A stretch of 64,000 nt of DNA from the NCBI GenBank assembly GCA_025765615.1, contig JAIVFJ010000097.1, forward strand, positions 62,001 to 126,000. The letters run 5' to 3'. The stretch's first letter is position 1; each line of letters starts with the position of its first letter. This stretch comes from Zopfochytrium polystomum. Taxonomy: Eukaryota; Chytridiomycota; Chytridiomycetes; Chytridiales; Chytridiaceae. Below are positions 21,723 to 33,817 of the stretch, in pieces. The notes below the pieces were generated by a model. That model ran no database searches. It was not told the DNA's origin and saw only the letters and a list, made by a program, of their open reading frames with translations. Position numbers and translations under genes: made by a program.

Positions 21723-22433
21723 GCAAGGAAGGTCAATACCCACTCCCACATGCAAGGAAGACAGCATTTCCAAGTTAAATGACTGCACAGTACTCGCTCC
21801 CTGTTGCAAACCACAAGCAAATAGGGGTCCTTTTGCTCGGGGTTTGGAGCAGCTTCAAAACGAAAGTCATTGGTGGAGGGCGTGGATTCTGAATTAGGAA
21901 TGAATTGAAACAGGGTTGAGGGTTTTTGCTCTAATTTATCGAAAAAACGGAAAAAGAGCAGCGGTGGAGATGCTCTGATCTTTTTTTGCTTGCAGCGTGC
22001 AACAATGAAAAGGTGATAAATGTTAAAACTGTTTGTCATTGTGCTCCTTCAGCTGCTGGTGCAGTTGAGAAGAAAGAGACTTGCCGCTATTTGCACCTGC
22101 ACGGCTGAGAGCGCAGCACCGCAGCTTACTGTTGGGCAGCGCGGAGGGCACAGTCCGGGCCTGACAGCGGATCGGCGCTGTACTGAAAGGGGGGGCTGCC
22201 AGTAGATGAAAATTTGTTGTGGTGGTCGTTGTGGCGAGGGTGTGTAATCAGGAAAAGCAGAAAGAACAAAAACAGGTGAAAAAAAATAGACAAAATTGGA
22301 ACAAACAAAAACAAAACACAGAGCTCTTTGTCTCGGGTCTTTTTTCTTTTTTCTTTCTCACACACACTCTCTCTCGCCTCCCTGTCTCTCTCTCTCCCCT
22401 TCTCTCCTCTCCCTCCCTCTTGTCTTCACGACG
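21723..22433. other. Spacer between copia element and VTS1
   Basis: No supported gene. Composition changes to the host style by about 22040. A pyrimidine-rich leader (CT-rich, about 22345-22425) lies directly upstream of the VTS1 start codon. Confidence 0.6.
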
Positions 22434-24531
22434 ATGAACGGCGGAGTCCACGATGTCGCTGGCGACGCCGCTGCCTCCACCGCTTCCAACACTGCCGCCG
22501 CCACTGCTGCTGCCGCAGCCGCCGCCGCCGCCGCAGCGGATGCCAAGGGCCAGCCGCGTCCAAACTCGGATGTCCTGGCAAACAACTACAAGTCTCCGGA
22601 GGCAGAAGGTGCGTACTTTTCTGCTGGTCCTACCCACCCTCCTGCCCACCTCCGCCACTACTCCGTGATAACGCAATCAACCCGGTTCCCACGGGTTGAC
22701 TGGCTGTGTTTCCGTTACTTACCTCGTCCGCCGTCCTTGAGGGTGTTCGCCTGAAAAGACCACTCGCTCGCTTGCCGCCCAACTATTCGCGTGCCGAACC
22801 GCTTCCCACTTCGCCCTTCTCTTTGAACGTTGACCGTGGCCTGCAGAGCCGCTCGGTCTTCACCTGATCATGTTTTCTCCCGTCCTCTCATGACTTTGGG
22901 ATACCTTTTAACGCCTCATGAACCCTCCACCTGCAGCGATTGACCGTTGGTTCGAGGACCTCAACTACTACGAAAAGACGCTCGAGCAGATGGCGCATGC
23001 AAAGCTGGATGAGAATTACCGTGAGGAGCTCAAGGCGATTGAGCAGTGGTTCAGCGTTCTCTCCGACCCTGAACGCACAACTGCGCTCTACTCTTTGCTG
23101 CAGCACACAACACCTGTGCAGATCCGTTTTTTTATCACCGTGCTTCAGCAGATGGCCCAGAAGGATCCGATGGGTGCGCCGCCTGGCGGTGCATCCCCCA
23201 TCATCGGGGCTGGAAAACCCATGATGGGACCTGGAAAAGGTTGAGGCAATTCTGATCGTTTGACCTGCTTTGATGTAAACGAGACTTTTTTTCAGATGGT
23301 CAGTACCTCGGGACTGGCATGCTGCGAATGGGATCGGGTAACTCATCGTCCGGTGGAGTACGTCCACGTCGGCCATTTGAACGGCACTCTGCGCCAACTG
23401 GCGACGAGGGGAAACGCGCAGGTATTGAGCCGCTCTGAGGTTTTGGTGACTCGATCATGGCCTTTCTAACGACTGCCCGTTCATTCCTCCAACTTATCAA
23501 TATAGATGATATCATATCCAGCGCCAACTGGTCCATCGCGCACAACCTGTCACCCAGCCCGAACCTAAAAGCGTACGCGCCAGCAGCGCCCGGTGCCTCT
23601 CCTGGTTCGCTCGAAATAACCCGGTCCTTCTCGTCTCGCTCGAAATCGCCGCACCCAGTGTCACCCATATTTATGAGCCCGTCCATGCGGCTCGGCGGGG
23701 GAGGAAGTGACGCCGGCAAGCAACGCGGCGCTGGTGCACATGCGCAGCACCACCCTGGTGACGGCTGGAGCCACGTGCAGCTCGCCCGCAAGCAGCCGCC
23801 AGGGTCGCCGAATCCCGGCGGATACGCCCACTCAGAGTACAGCGACGGCTTTGATGATTACGGTGCAGACGGCACTGCTGAGGGCGTGGACATGAAGGGA
23901 CGCGCCGGGTCATCGGGCGGCGGTGGCGGCGTCGGCGCGAGCAAGGAGAAGGGCAAGATTCCAGAAACCGTCGACCTGGAAGCATTGAAGGGTAAGTGTG
24001 CCATGTTGACAATGTTGTTTTTTTTTTCTTTTTTTCTTCTTTTCTTTTCTTTTTTTTGGAGGGCTTTTCCCCCAGTTTTTTTTCTTTTTTTTCTCTTGAT
24101 TCTCTTTTGTCTCTCTCGTTTGTCTCTTGTGTCAGGCGAGGAAATTCTTCCAATTTTGGGTGTTGTGGGTGTCATGTCATGTCTTTTCTGACCAATTGCA
24201 ACCATCCTGTTGGTGGGTGGCCGTTTGTCTGTCCAACCATCCACCCAATCCCACAGACATTCCCGCCTGGCTGCGGAGCCTTCGGCTGCACAAGTACACT
24301 GGCGTGTTTGAGGGCTGCGACTGGCAAGAAATGGTCAAGATGACCGACGACGACCTCATAGCGAAAGGCGTGTCCGCACTCGGTGCGCGTCGGAAGCTGC
24401 TCAAGGTGTTTGAGCTGGTCAGGAATGAGTCGGTGAGGAATTCTCTCTTTCTGACTGCTCCGTTTGAAAACTCCACCCACAAACGGAAAAAATTAACGAA
24501 AAAAAAAAAACTACAGGGCATAGCAGCCTGA
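22434..24531 (+). CDS. VTS1: Vts1/Smaug-type SAM-domain RNA-binding protein
   Basis: Post-transcriptional regulator that binds stem-loop elements in mRNAs through its SAM domain. Exon 1 (22434-22608) is Ala-rich. Intron 22609-22936 joins in phase to [20 protein letters not shown] and [20 protein letters not shown], the conserved N-terminal helical region of the Vts1 family. A Gly/Ser/Pro-rich middle follows with introns near 23245 and 23470. After LEALK (23992) a 260-bp intron rich in T leads to the SAM domain (about 24258-24432): [40 protein letters not shown], then [11 protein letters not shown] last tiny exon gives GIAA and the stop at 24531. The RNA-contacting basic ARRKLLK stretch is intact. 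Confidence 0.92.
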
Positions 24532-25330
24532 AGCTTTCGAAGTGTGCTTCAGAGTAGATTGAGATCGCATTTATAAAAGCACCTCGTATTTTATTCTGTT
24601 TCTGTTACCAAGCTAAACGTCTCTTCTCTCCCATTTGGGAATTTCTTACCCCATCCGCTACGCTTCCCACTCCACCTGAACTCGGAAATTTTGCCCAATG
24701 AAAACACATCATTCGCTGCTCCTCGTCCCCCTTCATTACCCCCCCGCTTTGTTGATCCTTGCACATTGTTCTTCGTTCTTGTCCATTTTCGCTTGCCTTT
24801 TTATTTTTATCTTAGTTACTTTTCTTTCCCCGCTAAATCTCAGAACCTGTGCAGGGGTTTTTGTTTTCTCGCTGGCCGAGGAAAGAGCAAAAACACACTA
24901 GCACTCTAACGATGGTGCACGGTGAGGATTTGGGGATTTGATGAATCCGTGTGGTTCGTATTCTTCTCGCTCTTGACTCTCTCTTTTCTCCCTCTTCTCT
25001 CGTTTCTTATGGTGCCCAGACACAAGAAACAAAGGGAAGGGAGCTTTGTGTTAACCAATCTCTTCTTTCGGAAATACTTGTATTTGTTGTTTCAATTGCC
25101 TTGACTGGACACGACGCCTCCTGCTTGTTTGTGGAATCGCGCATTGAATGGCAACTGCTAGTGGAAACATGAAGACCTCGTCTGATTCTTCTTCTACTTT
25201 AACGTGATTTCCATCGGCTTCGTCCACCTCAGAACAGATGCCCGCGATTTATTCTCTCCTACGGGCGCAAATTGGCTCCCAGAAACATACACACGCGAAC
25301 AGGGGAGGGCTGATGGGTAAGGAGGGCGGC
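24532..25330. other. Convergent spacer, no gene seen
   Basis: AT-moderate sequence between the 3' ends of VTS1 and ERV14 with no protein-like reading. It holds the two 3' untranslated regions. Confidence 0.6.
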
Positions 25331-26306
25331 TTAGTCTTGAAGCAGACCCAAAATCATACACTAAACAGAACAATTAAGGCAAAAACGGATTGTTAGTCGG
25401 CGGAGGGAGGAGTCAGAACGGTGGAGCACTCACGTAAAGATCTGAAGCGGGAGCCCAACAGAGAAGTCGAAGAAAAAGCCCTATGAGAAAGCGACTGTTG
25501 GCGTTGAAGACTCACAGAAGAAGAAGCTCAGGAGGTAAAATGCAAGCTTGAAGAAGCATTCCTTCTTGTGCGTCGCTAGCGTCCGGAAAATCTCTGTTGC
25601 GTCGTACATGTGCCGATTGTTTACAATTCTGGAATCGCAAAGTTGCTCAGAGTTATTGGAGAGGCCACGACGGGGCGACGATGTTTGTGGCTGGGGTAAA
25701 ACTTACTTGTTTGCGTGATAGGCCGCGAGTGGAACGTTCAGCAGCAGCGATACCCACGATCCCGTTAGCAAAAACACGACGGTAAGGAACATATGGCCCA
25801 AGTTCTCTGGAATGACGAACTGTACAAAGGTGAAGTGAGTATTTTGCGCCTTTCTTTTCAACTTTGGCTCACTTGATTGAGTTTGTTGCAAAGATCGATC
25901 GGATTGATGTAATCGCATTCAAGATCAGAGAACATTATGATCTAAGCATAAAGCAGCGAAGGTCACTTGGTAAGTTCTCATGTGACAGCTGGGAACGTCG
26001 AGAAGATGACGCGTCTCGACACTTTGGCAAGAGATCAATAATGCACTCACAAAGAAGACCATCGTGAAAAGCAGTATTGCTGCCATCACGACGGCGAAGA
26101 GGAAAAGAAACTGCAGTACGGCGGACCCATGTTTCGTCCGCAGCCGCGAAGAATGCGATGTACGGCAGAGCAAGCAAGAGAGTTTTTTTTTGAGTTGTGG
26201 TTTTGGCGAGGGAGGCAACGCGAAAGGTTGGCGTGGTGACCGACAGATGATGGAAGATGGGGGAGAGAAGCAAAAATTACTGCATAAGCACCGCTTCCCC
26301 GCCCAT
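25331..26306 (-). CDS. ERV14: Cornichon/Erv14 ER cargo receptor
   Basis: Membrane cargo receptor that loads transmembrane proteins into COPII vesicles. Seven exons on the minus strand join in perfect frame: 26292-26306 (MGGEA, 15 nt); 26051-26110 (FLFLFAVVMAAILLFTMVFF); an exon near 25879-25947 (IIMFSDLECDYINPIDLCNK...); one encoding FVIPENLGHMFLTVVFLLTG and HANK; one ending about 25520 with HMYDATEIFRTLATHKKECF and FYLLSFFF; an 8-nt microexon at 25434-25441 supplying Y-L-Y; and 25331-25360 (CMILGLLQD, stop). The product has about 135 residues, the usual family length, with three or four membrane segments. The conserved IFRTL and acidic loop are present. All introns are GT-AG. Confidence 0.93.
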
Positions 26307-26691
26307 CGTTCTGCTGCTGAGGTAGCGATTTAGGTCTGCACGGAGTCGGCGAGGTCCAGGGTCGTCTCGCGGAGGTAGTTCGGCGTCCTCGTCGCGTTAA
26401 GTGCGTTGGTTGGTGCTTGCAGCTTTGGTCGAGTTCGTTTTGCCTTGGTCGTTTTTGATTGCACGCACTTTCCCGGACTTGATCCTTGCGGACGATCCTC
26501 GCAACGCACCCTCCCTCCCCCGCGACTGCCCCCGTCTCCGTCGCTCGAAGCGCGAGTGCGTGACTGGACGTGATTTTTGTGCAAGATAGCTAGCGTCCCC
26601 TACTGCGACCGTTCCCCCCACCGCCGGCCAGTCCGATTCATTGGGATCGTGTGACCACCTCAGCTTACTCACTGGACAATCGTCTTGCGTC
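26307..26691. promoter_or_regulatory. Divergent promoter region ERV14/TFIIIC subunit
   Basis: 385 bp separate the start codons of ERV14 (minus) and the TFIIIC subunit (plus). It must hold both promoters; no TATA box or defined site is visible. Confidence 0.4.
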
Positions 26692-29216
26692 ATGCCTACT
26701 TCCAGCAGCTCTCACCCACCACCTCCGGCCCCCCCTCCAACCGCCGCAACAACAGCCGCTTCGTCCGAGGCTCCAACTCCGTCGGGCCCATCGGCCGCTC
26801 CGTCCGCAGCCGTCTCGCCGCGTCCCAGCACACCATTGCTGCGCACGCCTGTTGCCGCCCCCGCTTCAACGTCGCCGTCTCCCTCTGTTCAGCGGAAGCA
26901 AAAACTACGGCCAGCAACCATGCCTTTCAACTCAAAGAGCCGGAAGGATCTTTTTTCTGTGTGGGCTCATCCAGGCCTCGCGGTCTTGCCATCGGATGCC
27001 GAGGAGGCTGCAAGTTACCCAAAAATTGTGGGCGTAAGGCCCAATGTGAACGGATGGGAGGTAGTGGAGGAAAGGTACTATTCATCGACGAGGCCGCATT
27101 TTGCGTGTGTCTGAAGTGGGCTTCTTTCTTCTTTTTAAGCGCGGCAAAGGATGCCAAGTACTTTCCGCATTTGGCCGAGATGGCATTGACCCTCACGGTT
27201 GGGAACGACGAAGGGGTTGACCTTGACCTAGGCCTTTTTCAAACGTATGCGTATCCAAACGGTAGATTTCTTGCCCATAAGACTTTTCTCACCGCGTTCA
27301 AGGTCGAGAGCGTGCCCTGCTGAATGCCGGAGGCTCTGTTTGGGGCTTGGACTGGGCACCGTCAGACAACCCAGGTTTGGCTCGAACATTGCTTTGTCAC
27401 GACTCTAAACCAGACAACCGCAAGGCAAGCAATATTTAGCGGTTGGTGGTTACAAGGGCAATTGCGAAGAGCACCATCTGCTCGGTGTTGTGCAAGAGTC
27501 GAACGAACCAGGCGACATGAATGGGTGCCTCCAGATTTGGGCAGTACCATCTATGACGGATCGAAATCCACCTTATTTGGAGATGGGAATTTTGCACGAA
27601 AAAGGTGTGATATACGATCTCAAGTGGGGACCCCAATGGAACGAGGATTGAAACTGCAACCACTGCGGTATGAACAAAAAAGTGGGAATTTATTCGTAAT
27701 TTTTCCAGGACTTAGGACGGTGAACTGCCCCGCCTTGGAATGCTTGCAGTTGCTTTTGGTGATGGAAGCGTCTGCTTACTGACCGTACCGCATCCATCGT
27801 CTCTAAGGAAACACTGGGGAATCCCTGAGGGAACGACAATTTTCGGTAGGTCGATGAATGATTTGCATGGGGCGCTGGTCTTATGGATTTTAGTAAAGCC
27901 GAACGAGTTCGCCTTTACAAGCAAACTGGAAGGTTTGCCTTGGCGAATTTCATGGGATGCGAACGGCCTCGCTTTTGCCACTGGATGCACTTCGGGTGGG
28001 CTCGAATCGGGTTGCCGATCATATTTCTAACTGTCATGTCGTTACAGGAAATGTTGCTGTTTGGGGTCTTGATCATTTGGTCCTCTCCACGAAGAACGGA
28101 CAGCCCAATGGCAATTTATTCGAAGTGCTCGACCCCGGTTAGTGGAGTAAATGCGTGAAAACTCCTCTCATCGTTTGGAGCAGAAAGGCCGCAGCTGTAC
28201 TTTCCCGTTCATGACTCTGCAATCTACTCCCTGGAGTGGCTTGGCCCGCCGAAGAGTCAAGCCAGGACTGGTGAACCGTTTCAGAGGCAAAATAACTTAA
28301 TTGTCAGCGGAGGCTGTGACGGGCGAATCATGATGGTCGATCTCCGAGATGCGTTTGGTTCAATCCAAATGTTTCGGATTCGAGGTCGGAGGAGAACGCA
28401 CGTCGGAATTTTGACGACCGTTTAACTTCTCTTTGCTACTTGGCCTCTAGGATTTGCGACATGCGCCGTGTTTTCTTCGTTTTTGAACGGCTTTCTGATT
28501 TCGGACGCGGAGCATTCAGTTCGATTTTTTCGGCCGGGCGAAGTGGACCCAAAAGCGTCGAAGTCGCAAAGCGAGGACGACCCGAATCAGCGAAATATAC
28601 ATACAAGCGGGATAGCAAGCCATCCGGGTGGACTCTGGGTTGGTGGCTGGTGTTCATTATGGTGAATCTAGGAACTGACCAATCCCAGGACCTGGACACT
28701 TCGCCCTATCTGCCATGTATTGTGTCTGTTGGGGCTGACGGCTTTTGCAAAATTACCAACGCCAATAGGCTGGGTCAAAGATCGCACAAACTGACTCAGG
28801 CAATCCTGTACCGATTGGAACTGAAAGAAGATGGAAGGCTTGCTGTCGGGGACGGCCTTCCTGACGAGGTTTGCTGCCGTTTGTCGACACAATGGCGCCA
28901 GACTCACAAGGGTCTTCCACCAAATCTCGCAGGTCTACTATCAGATTGTCAGCAAGGGGGAGACTCCTCGCGCGTTCAAAGAGCCGGAAATAGCAATCCA
29001 AAAGGTTTGATTGAAGGGTCCTCAGTAGCTTGCACAACCTCTTTTTATTGAATCACGGTTCTTTTCTCCCCTTTGTGAAAAACTCTCGTATCGCCCCCCT
29101 CTCCTCGCGCCGTCCTTCCCCTTCAGGTCCGCTTCAATCGGAACGCCGATCGACTGCACATGGTCGCCTCTGCGGGAGTCGCTGGATTGGTTCGCGTTGA
29201 GACAGTCTATGGGTGA
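26692..29216 (+). CDS. TFC6: TFIIIC WD40 subunit (TFC6/GTF3C2-like)
   Basis: Subunit of the RNA polymerase III factor TFIIIC that recognises B-box promoters of tRNA genes. A Pro/Ala/Ser-rich start (from 26692; MPFNSKSRKDLFSVW at 26920 is an alternative) is followed by a WD40 propeller spread over many exons: GGSVWGLDWAPSDNP, YLAVGGYKGNCEEHHLLGVV, LQIWAVPSM, then HEKGVIYDLKWGPQWNED, LGMLAVAFGDGSVCLLTVPH, WRISWDANGLAFATG, NVAVWGLDHL, AIYSLEWLGPP and VSGGCDGRIMMVDLRD. It ends VASAGVAGLVRVETVYG at 29216. The 'HxxG..YDLKW' then 'LAVAFxDGSV' order is typical of the GTF3C2/Tfc6 family. Other WD40 proteins are less likely. Confidence 0.72.
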
Positions 29217-29317
29217 CACACACTTATTTCCAATGAAATGGGGAATAAAAATGGAAAGAAGGAAAGAGAGAAAGAAAGAAAGAAAGAAACGACGAACGAC
29301 TTGCCGCCTGCGCAAAA

Positions 29318-32300
29318 ATGGATTTCGAATGGGCGCTCCTTGCTGGCGACTCCCGCTTCCTCACCACGGACTCCTCGAGCTCTGGCGCCGATCGCTCCGC
29401 CGTTGAAGACTTGCTACACGGCCGCTATGCAAAGGTGCTAGCGTCTCCCCTCGCCTCAAGTCTGCTGCTGCCCCTGGCTTCTCCTTCCTCGGGTTGCGCC
29501 AATGGTGCTGCGGCTTCCCCAACCAACACCACCCCGTCGTTCTTCTCCCCGCGCTCAACGGGGGCGTTGATTGCTCTTTGTCGTACCACTACCATCTTTC
29601 CCAGCGACAAAACGTTTTTAATCCACTTTCATCGTAGGGGACCCAAAAGCCGTCGTATCCGACCTCTCAACCCGCCTCGACGCGGCTATCTCCGAAGGTC
29701 ACTCTCAGTTGAGCATCCTCGCCGTTGGGGCGGCTCTCGTGTTTGCTTTTGTTCAGCATGGCTTCACTGGCCCTTCGCTTGATACGTCGACATTGGCAGC
29801 CGTGATTTCTTCGGTACGCGTTGTCACCTCCGTGCCTTTTCCCCGGCTCACCGGCCACCTGTAGGATCATTTGCAAAAGGCTTCGTTTGCGTTGCTACAG
29901 TCTGACGGGGAAGAGGCCTACTCGCTCACGCCAAACATCTCTCTGCTCGCCCTAGCACGAATTGTTTTGGTTGACTGCTCGAGCAAGTTCGACCGCCTGC
30001 CTGTGAGTACAACTTTCGTTTCTCATTTGGACCTTTATGACAAACTAACCTTCCCACATTATTCAGTCTCGGGATTGGTGGAAACTTCGAGTGTTGATGT
30101 TGCAGCAGCGCATACTAGAAAATCCGGCTGCTACGCTCTCGGATGCATTGATGGACACGTGTAAGCTGATCCAAAGCTCGTTAATTGAGACGGCAGAAAC
30201 GGGACTGCCGAAGGAGCTTGTCGGCCGGTTGTGGCAGGAGTTTGGGTTGGTCCATTTCTTCTATGGACGTGTCAAGGACTCTACGGTGCGACTGCCTTCT
30301 TCCTTTGCCTCGTTTCTTTCGCTCGCTGCTAAATTGCTTACCTCCGACCAGGCCTGCTTTCGTTTGGCGGAGGGGGCGACCGGTTTGAAATGGGAACTCA
30401 CTGGCGCGCTCGGCAAGAGAACAAAGTTCCAAACTTTCGACGTTGCGCAGTTGGTGGTGGTAGCCGAGAGCGGAAGTGGCGAATCCGCAGACGTCTCGGC
30501 GACACCATCGAACCTTGCTTTGAACGACGACACTCTGCTTGAGAAGCTTGAGCTGACAAACGAAAATGAAAAGACTTCGTCGAAATTGAGCACCATTGAT
30601 CAATGCACACTGCTGGCCTTCTGGTAAGCAGTGCCTTTTCCTCCACTCATCTTAATCTAAATGCTGCTCATGAAAGTCTGAATGTTAAGAATTCAAATCC
30701 ACAAGATGGACTGACAAACGAAGAAATGTCTCCATATGTAGCTGTATGTACTGATAAAAGCTGCAAGTATCGTTTCCTAATATTGGGCTCCTGCCAGCGC
30801 ATTCTCGAAAATCCCAACAACTGGATGGTGCACAGCATGGCGCTATTGCTGCGATCGCGACTTGAAGCGAATAAGGGGCGGACGGTCGAGCGTTCGGTTC
30901 TCCAAATCCAGGCTCTGGTGGACCAGATGGAGTCTACGGAATCAACTGTTGCCGAGCGGTTAAACTTCTTTTTCTCGCTTATATTCCCATCTAAGTGGGA
31001 TATGGAGGTTAGTGAAAACTTTACTTCCCATCCTCCCCCCCCCGTCATAGATTCTTCGGTGGAGCATCCTCTTCCGCAGTCTAGACCGCAAAGCGGAGTG
31101 AGCACTGTTTGGCCTTGTCACGCCATTCAGAGGTGTCCAGCATGCGTCTTGTGTGCCGCACTTCTACGGTGTTCCTCCGTAGGATTTTCCTACTTTGCAA
31201 AATCAAATGTCGGTGCCATAGTACGCGCCTGCTGCCTTTTTCTCCGTTGTAGGCGCGCCTCCGCTACTCTATACATTTTCGACCCCTCTCGGCCAACCTC
31301 TTTCTTTTCACCCTGTGCGAGCTCTTTCATCATTACCATGACCCTGACACATTTTGAAGCGGGAATTAGCGGAGAGGCTTGTTTCGATTGGTGTCATCAA
31401 GTCAGCCCTGGAGATTTTCGAACGTTTACAAATGTGGGATGATGTAATCTCGTGCTATCAGATGCTGGAAAAGCCGAAGAAGGTATTGGATTGATTTCAA
31501 TCATTTTTAGGTGCTAAGCTGATCCTCTCAGGCCGAAGAACTCATTCGGAGAGAACTGGAGAAAAATCCGAATTCTCCTAAATTCTTGTGCTTGCTCGGC
31601 GACGTAACCAAGGACCATACCTACTATTTGGAAGCATGGGAAAAGTCTGGGAACAGCTATTCACGTGCAATGCGGTCCCTCGGCTCACATTTTTTCAAGC
31701 AAGGCCAGGTGATTGCTTGACCTTTTTCTGGTTGGCTGTCTTTACTCACTCTCTCTGCATCACTTCACTGTCTTTTGTGGCGTCCAGTTTTCTGAAAGTG
31801 TCAGTTCCTTCAAGCTTGCGTTGGCCATCAACCCGTTATTTGAAAATAGCTGGTTCATCATGGGATGCGCGGCTATTCGGGCCGAGGATTGGGAGAATGC
31901 CGAGCTGGCCTTCCGCCGCGTCGTTCAGCTGGACGCCGAGGTGATCTTTGTGATATTTCGTTGTTTCATGGGATGCGCGGAGCCGAATTTCTGATCAGGC
32001 CAATTCCCCTTGCAAAACACTCCAGAATGGCGAAGCGTGGACAAATTTGGCTTCAGTCCACATAAGCCGCGGCAAAAAGCGAGACGGCTGGCGCGCGCTG
32101 CGGGAAGCTCTGCGGCAGCACCACGACAACCCTCGAATCTGGGACAACTTTCTGTTTACGAGCATCGACGTCGGAGAGTACACGGACGCCGTGCTGGCTA
32201 TGACGCGCATTTTTGAGCTGCGCATCGCGCGGGGGTCGAGCGCCCAAGAACGCCTGGTCGACCTTCAGGCGCTGCGGATCGTGGTGCGCTCCCTCGCTCT

Positions 32301-32882
32301 GGGGGCGACGGACGCCGCGCCTACCGACAGTGAAACCGACAGCGCCGCCGCCGCCGCCGCTGGCGCCGATGGCACGTCGCCGTCGACATCGAGCCTAGCG
32401 CGAAAGGTGTCGGAGCTGCTGTCGGCGCTGACATCGCGCATCTCCGACTCGGCCGAACTCTTTGCGGTTTGCGCCGAGTTTGAAAAGTGGCGGGGGCGGT
32501 ACTCGGCGCACATTGAGTATCTCCAAAAGGCGTACCGCGTGTTCCTGCATTCTCCCGCGCTGGCGACCGACGCGGAGATGTTTGCGCGCGGCGCTGAGGC
32601 GGCGCGCGCGCTGTTTGACGCGTACACCACTTACGGACCCATGGAGGAGATCATTGGCGTGGGTGAGACGAGGGTCGTCTGCCAGGACTGGAAGTACCAA
32701 AGACGGATGGCGGTTCGGACGCTCGCCTCAAGGACAAAGGTAACTTGGCGGGTTCTCTGTCTCACAGTGCTCACATCGTTGGCACGCTCTCACTCACTCA
32801 CTCACTCACTCTCTTGCAGGATTCTTTTGAGGGTACGGAGGCGCACGACGGGTTGAAAGAACTCCTGGAGTCGACGAAGTGA
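29318..32882 (+). CDS. EMW1: Tetratricopeptide protein TTC27/Emw1
   Basis: Essential TPR protein; in yeast Emw1 is linked to cell wall integrity, and its molecular role is poorly known. It starts MDFEWALLAGDSRFLTTDSS at 29318. Helical exons follow (QSRDWWKLRVLMLQQRILEN; QRILENPNNWMVHSMALLLR). The TPR core is C-terminal: NPNSPKFLCLLGDVTKDHTY, SGNSYSRAMRSLGSHFFKQG, FKLALAINPLFENSWFIMGC, DWENAELAFRRVVQLDAE, then GEAWTNLASVHISRGKKRDG and NPRIWDNFLFTSIDVGEYTD. It ends GLKELLESTK at 32882. At least nine introns. The 'RIWDNFLFTSIDVGEY' block is distinctive for this family. The gene lies 101 bp after the TFIIIC gene on the same strand. Confidence 0.85.
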
Positions 32883-33817
32883 TTGTGTTTTCCCGCTGAG
32901 ACTGGCGCCCTTCGTCAGGGGAGGGGTTTATTGGGCTGGCTGCGGGGGAGGTGCGTGCAGCACCTTTTGTCAGCAGGGCCGAAATAAGAGACAAAATAAA
33001 AGAGGCAAAATCATCAAGGCATGGCCGATCGCGATGGTTCTGCTGGTGTCCCTCACTCTCGCTGTCTGTCTCTGTCGCAGTCTCAGAGCCACACGTACAC
33101 TCACAGTCTGAGGGTCTTCCTTCACCAAGTGAGCTCTCACTGCAAACCATAAGCTTCTACTGCCAGACTCTGGGATGAGGCTTCAAAGATATTCAGAGCC
33201 TCATCTCACGGATTGGCCGGGAGCTGCTGATCCTGGATTCATGGGCTAATAGTATATGAAAATTGGCACCCAAATCAAAACTACAGTAAATGGGTTTCAT
33301 TTTATTTCAACCAGATTTGCGTATTTACTCAGTATTACTGGTAAAGTATCCATCGGAGCCCGCGAGCATCCTGAAGGCATGGAAAGACCACCACCAGCGC
33401 ACGCGCTGCGTCCACCTCCCGCCCTTCCTATTCAAGTGTCGAGTCCCGGTGCGGCGCGCAGTCGCTGCCGCCGCGTTATTGTGCAGGGGCCATTATCATC
33501 CGTCTGCTGGCACGTGAGGGCCGGGAATTGCCTTGTTGCCATCAGCCGCAACGGTGCTTGTCAGTTTCGTGCAAACGGTCTCTAACAGATCTTACCGTCG
33601 CGGAAATGCGGAAAATAGAGCATTCAAGAGCTGTGTATGTTATGGAGCTCATTGACAGGTTGCGACTGCGAAGTGACCGACACTGCCAGTCTGCCTGCAT
33701 GCTTTGATGGGACACGGGAAGATTGCAGCTTGGTTTGGGCCAATTTGCTTGCGGCATATTATTTTCTGTGAACGTGCAGACAATTTCAGCCAACACTTAC
33801 TTGAATACTATCTCACA
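32883..33817 (+). other. Spacer with exon-like stretch
   Basis: 32883-33240 looks like the TTC27 3' flank. At about 33580-33660 one frame reads TDLTVAEMRKIEHSRAVYVM followed by ELIDRLRLRSD, which is protein-like and vaguely like the first cyclin-box helix. A further stretch near 33370-33430 reads LKAWKDHHQRTRCVHLPPFL. I could not join these to each other or to the next gene, so they may be its upstream exons or a relic. Confidence 0.3.
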
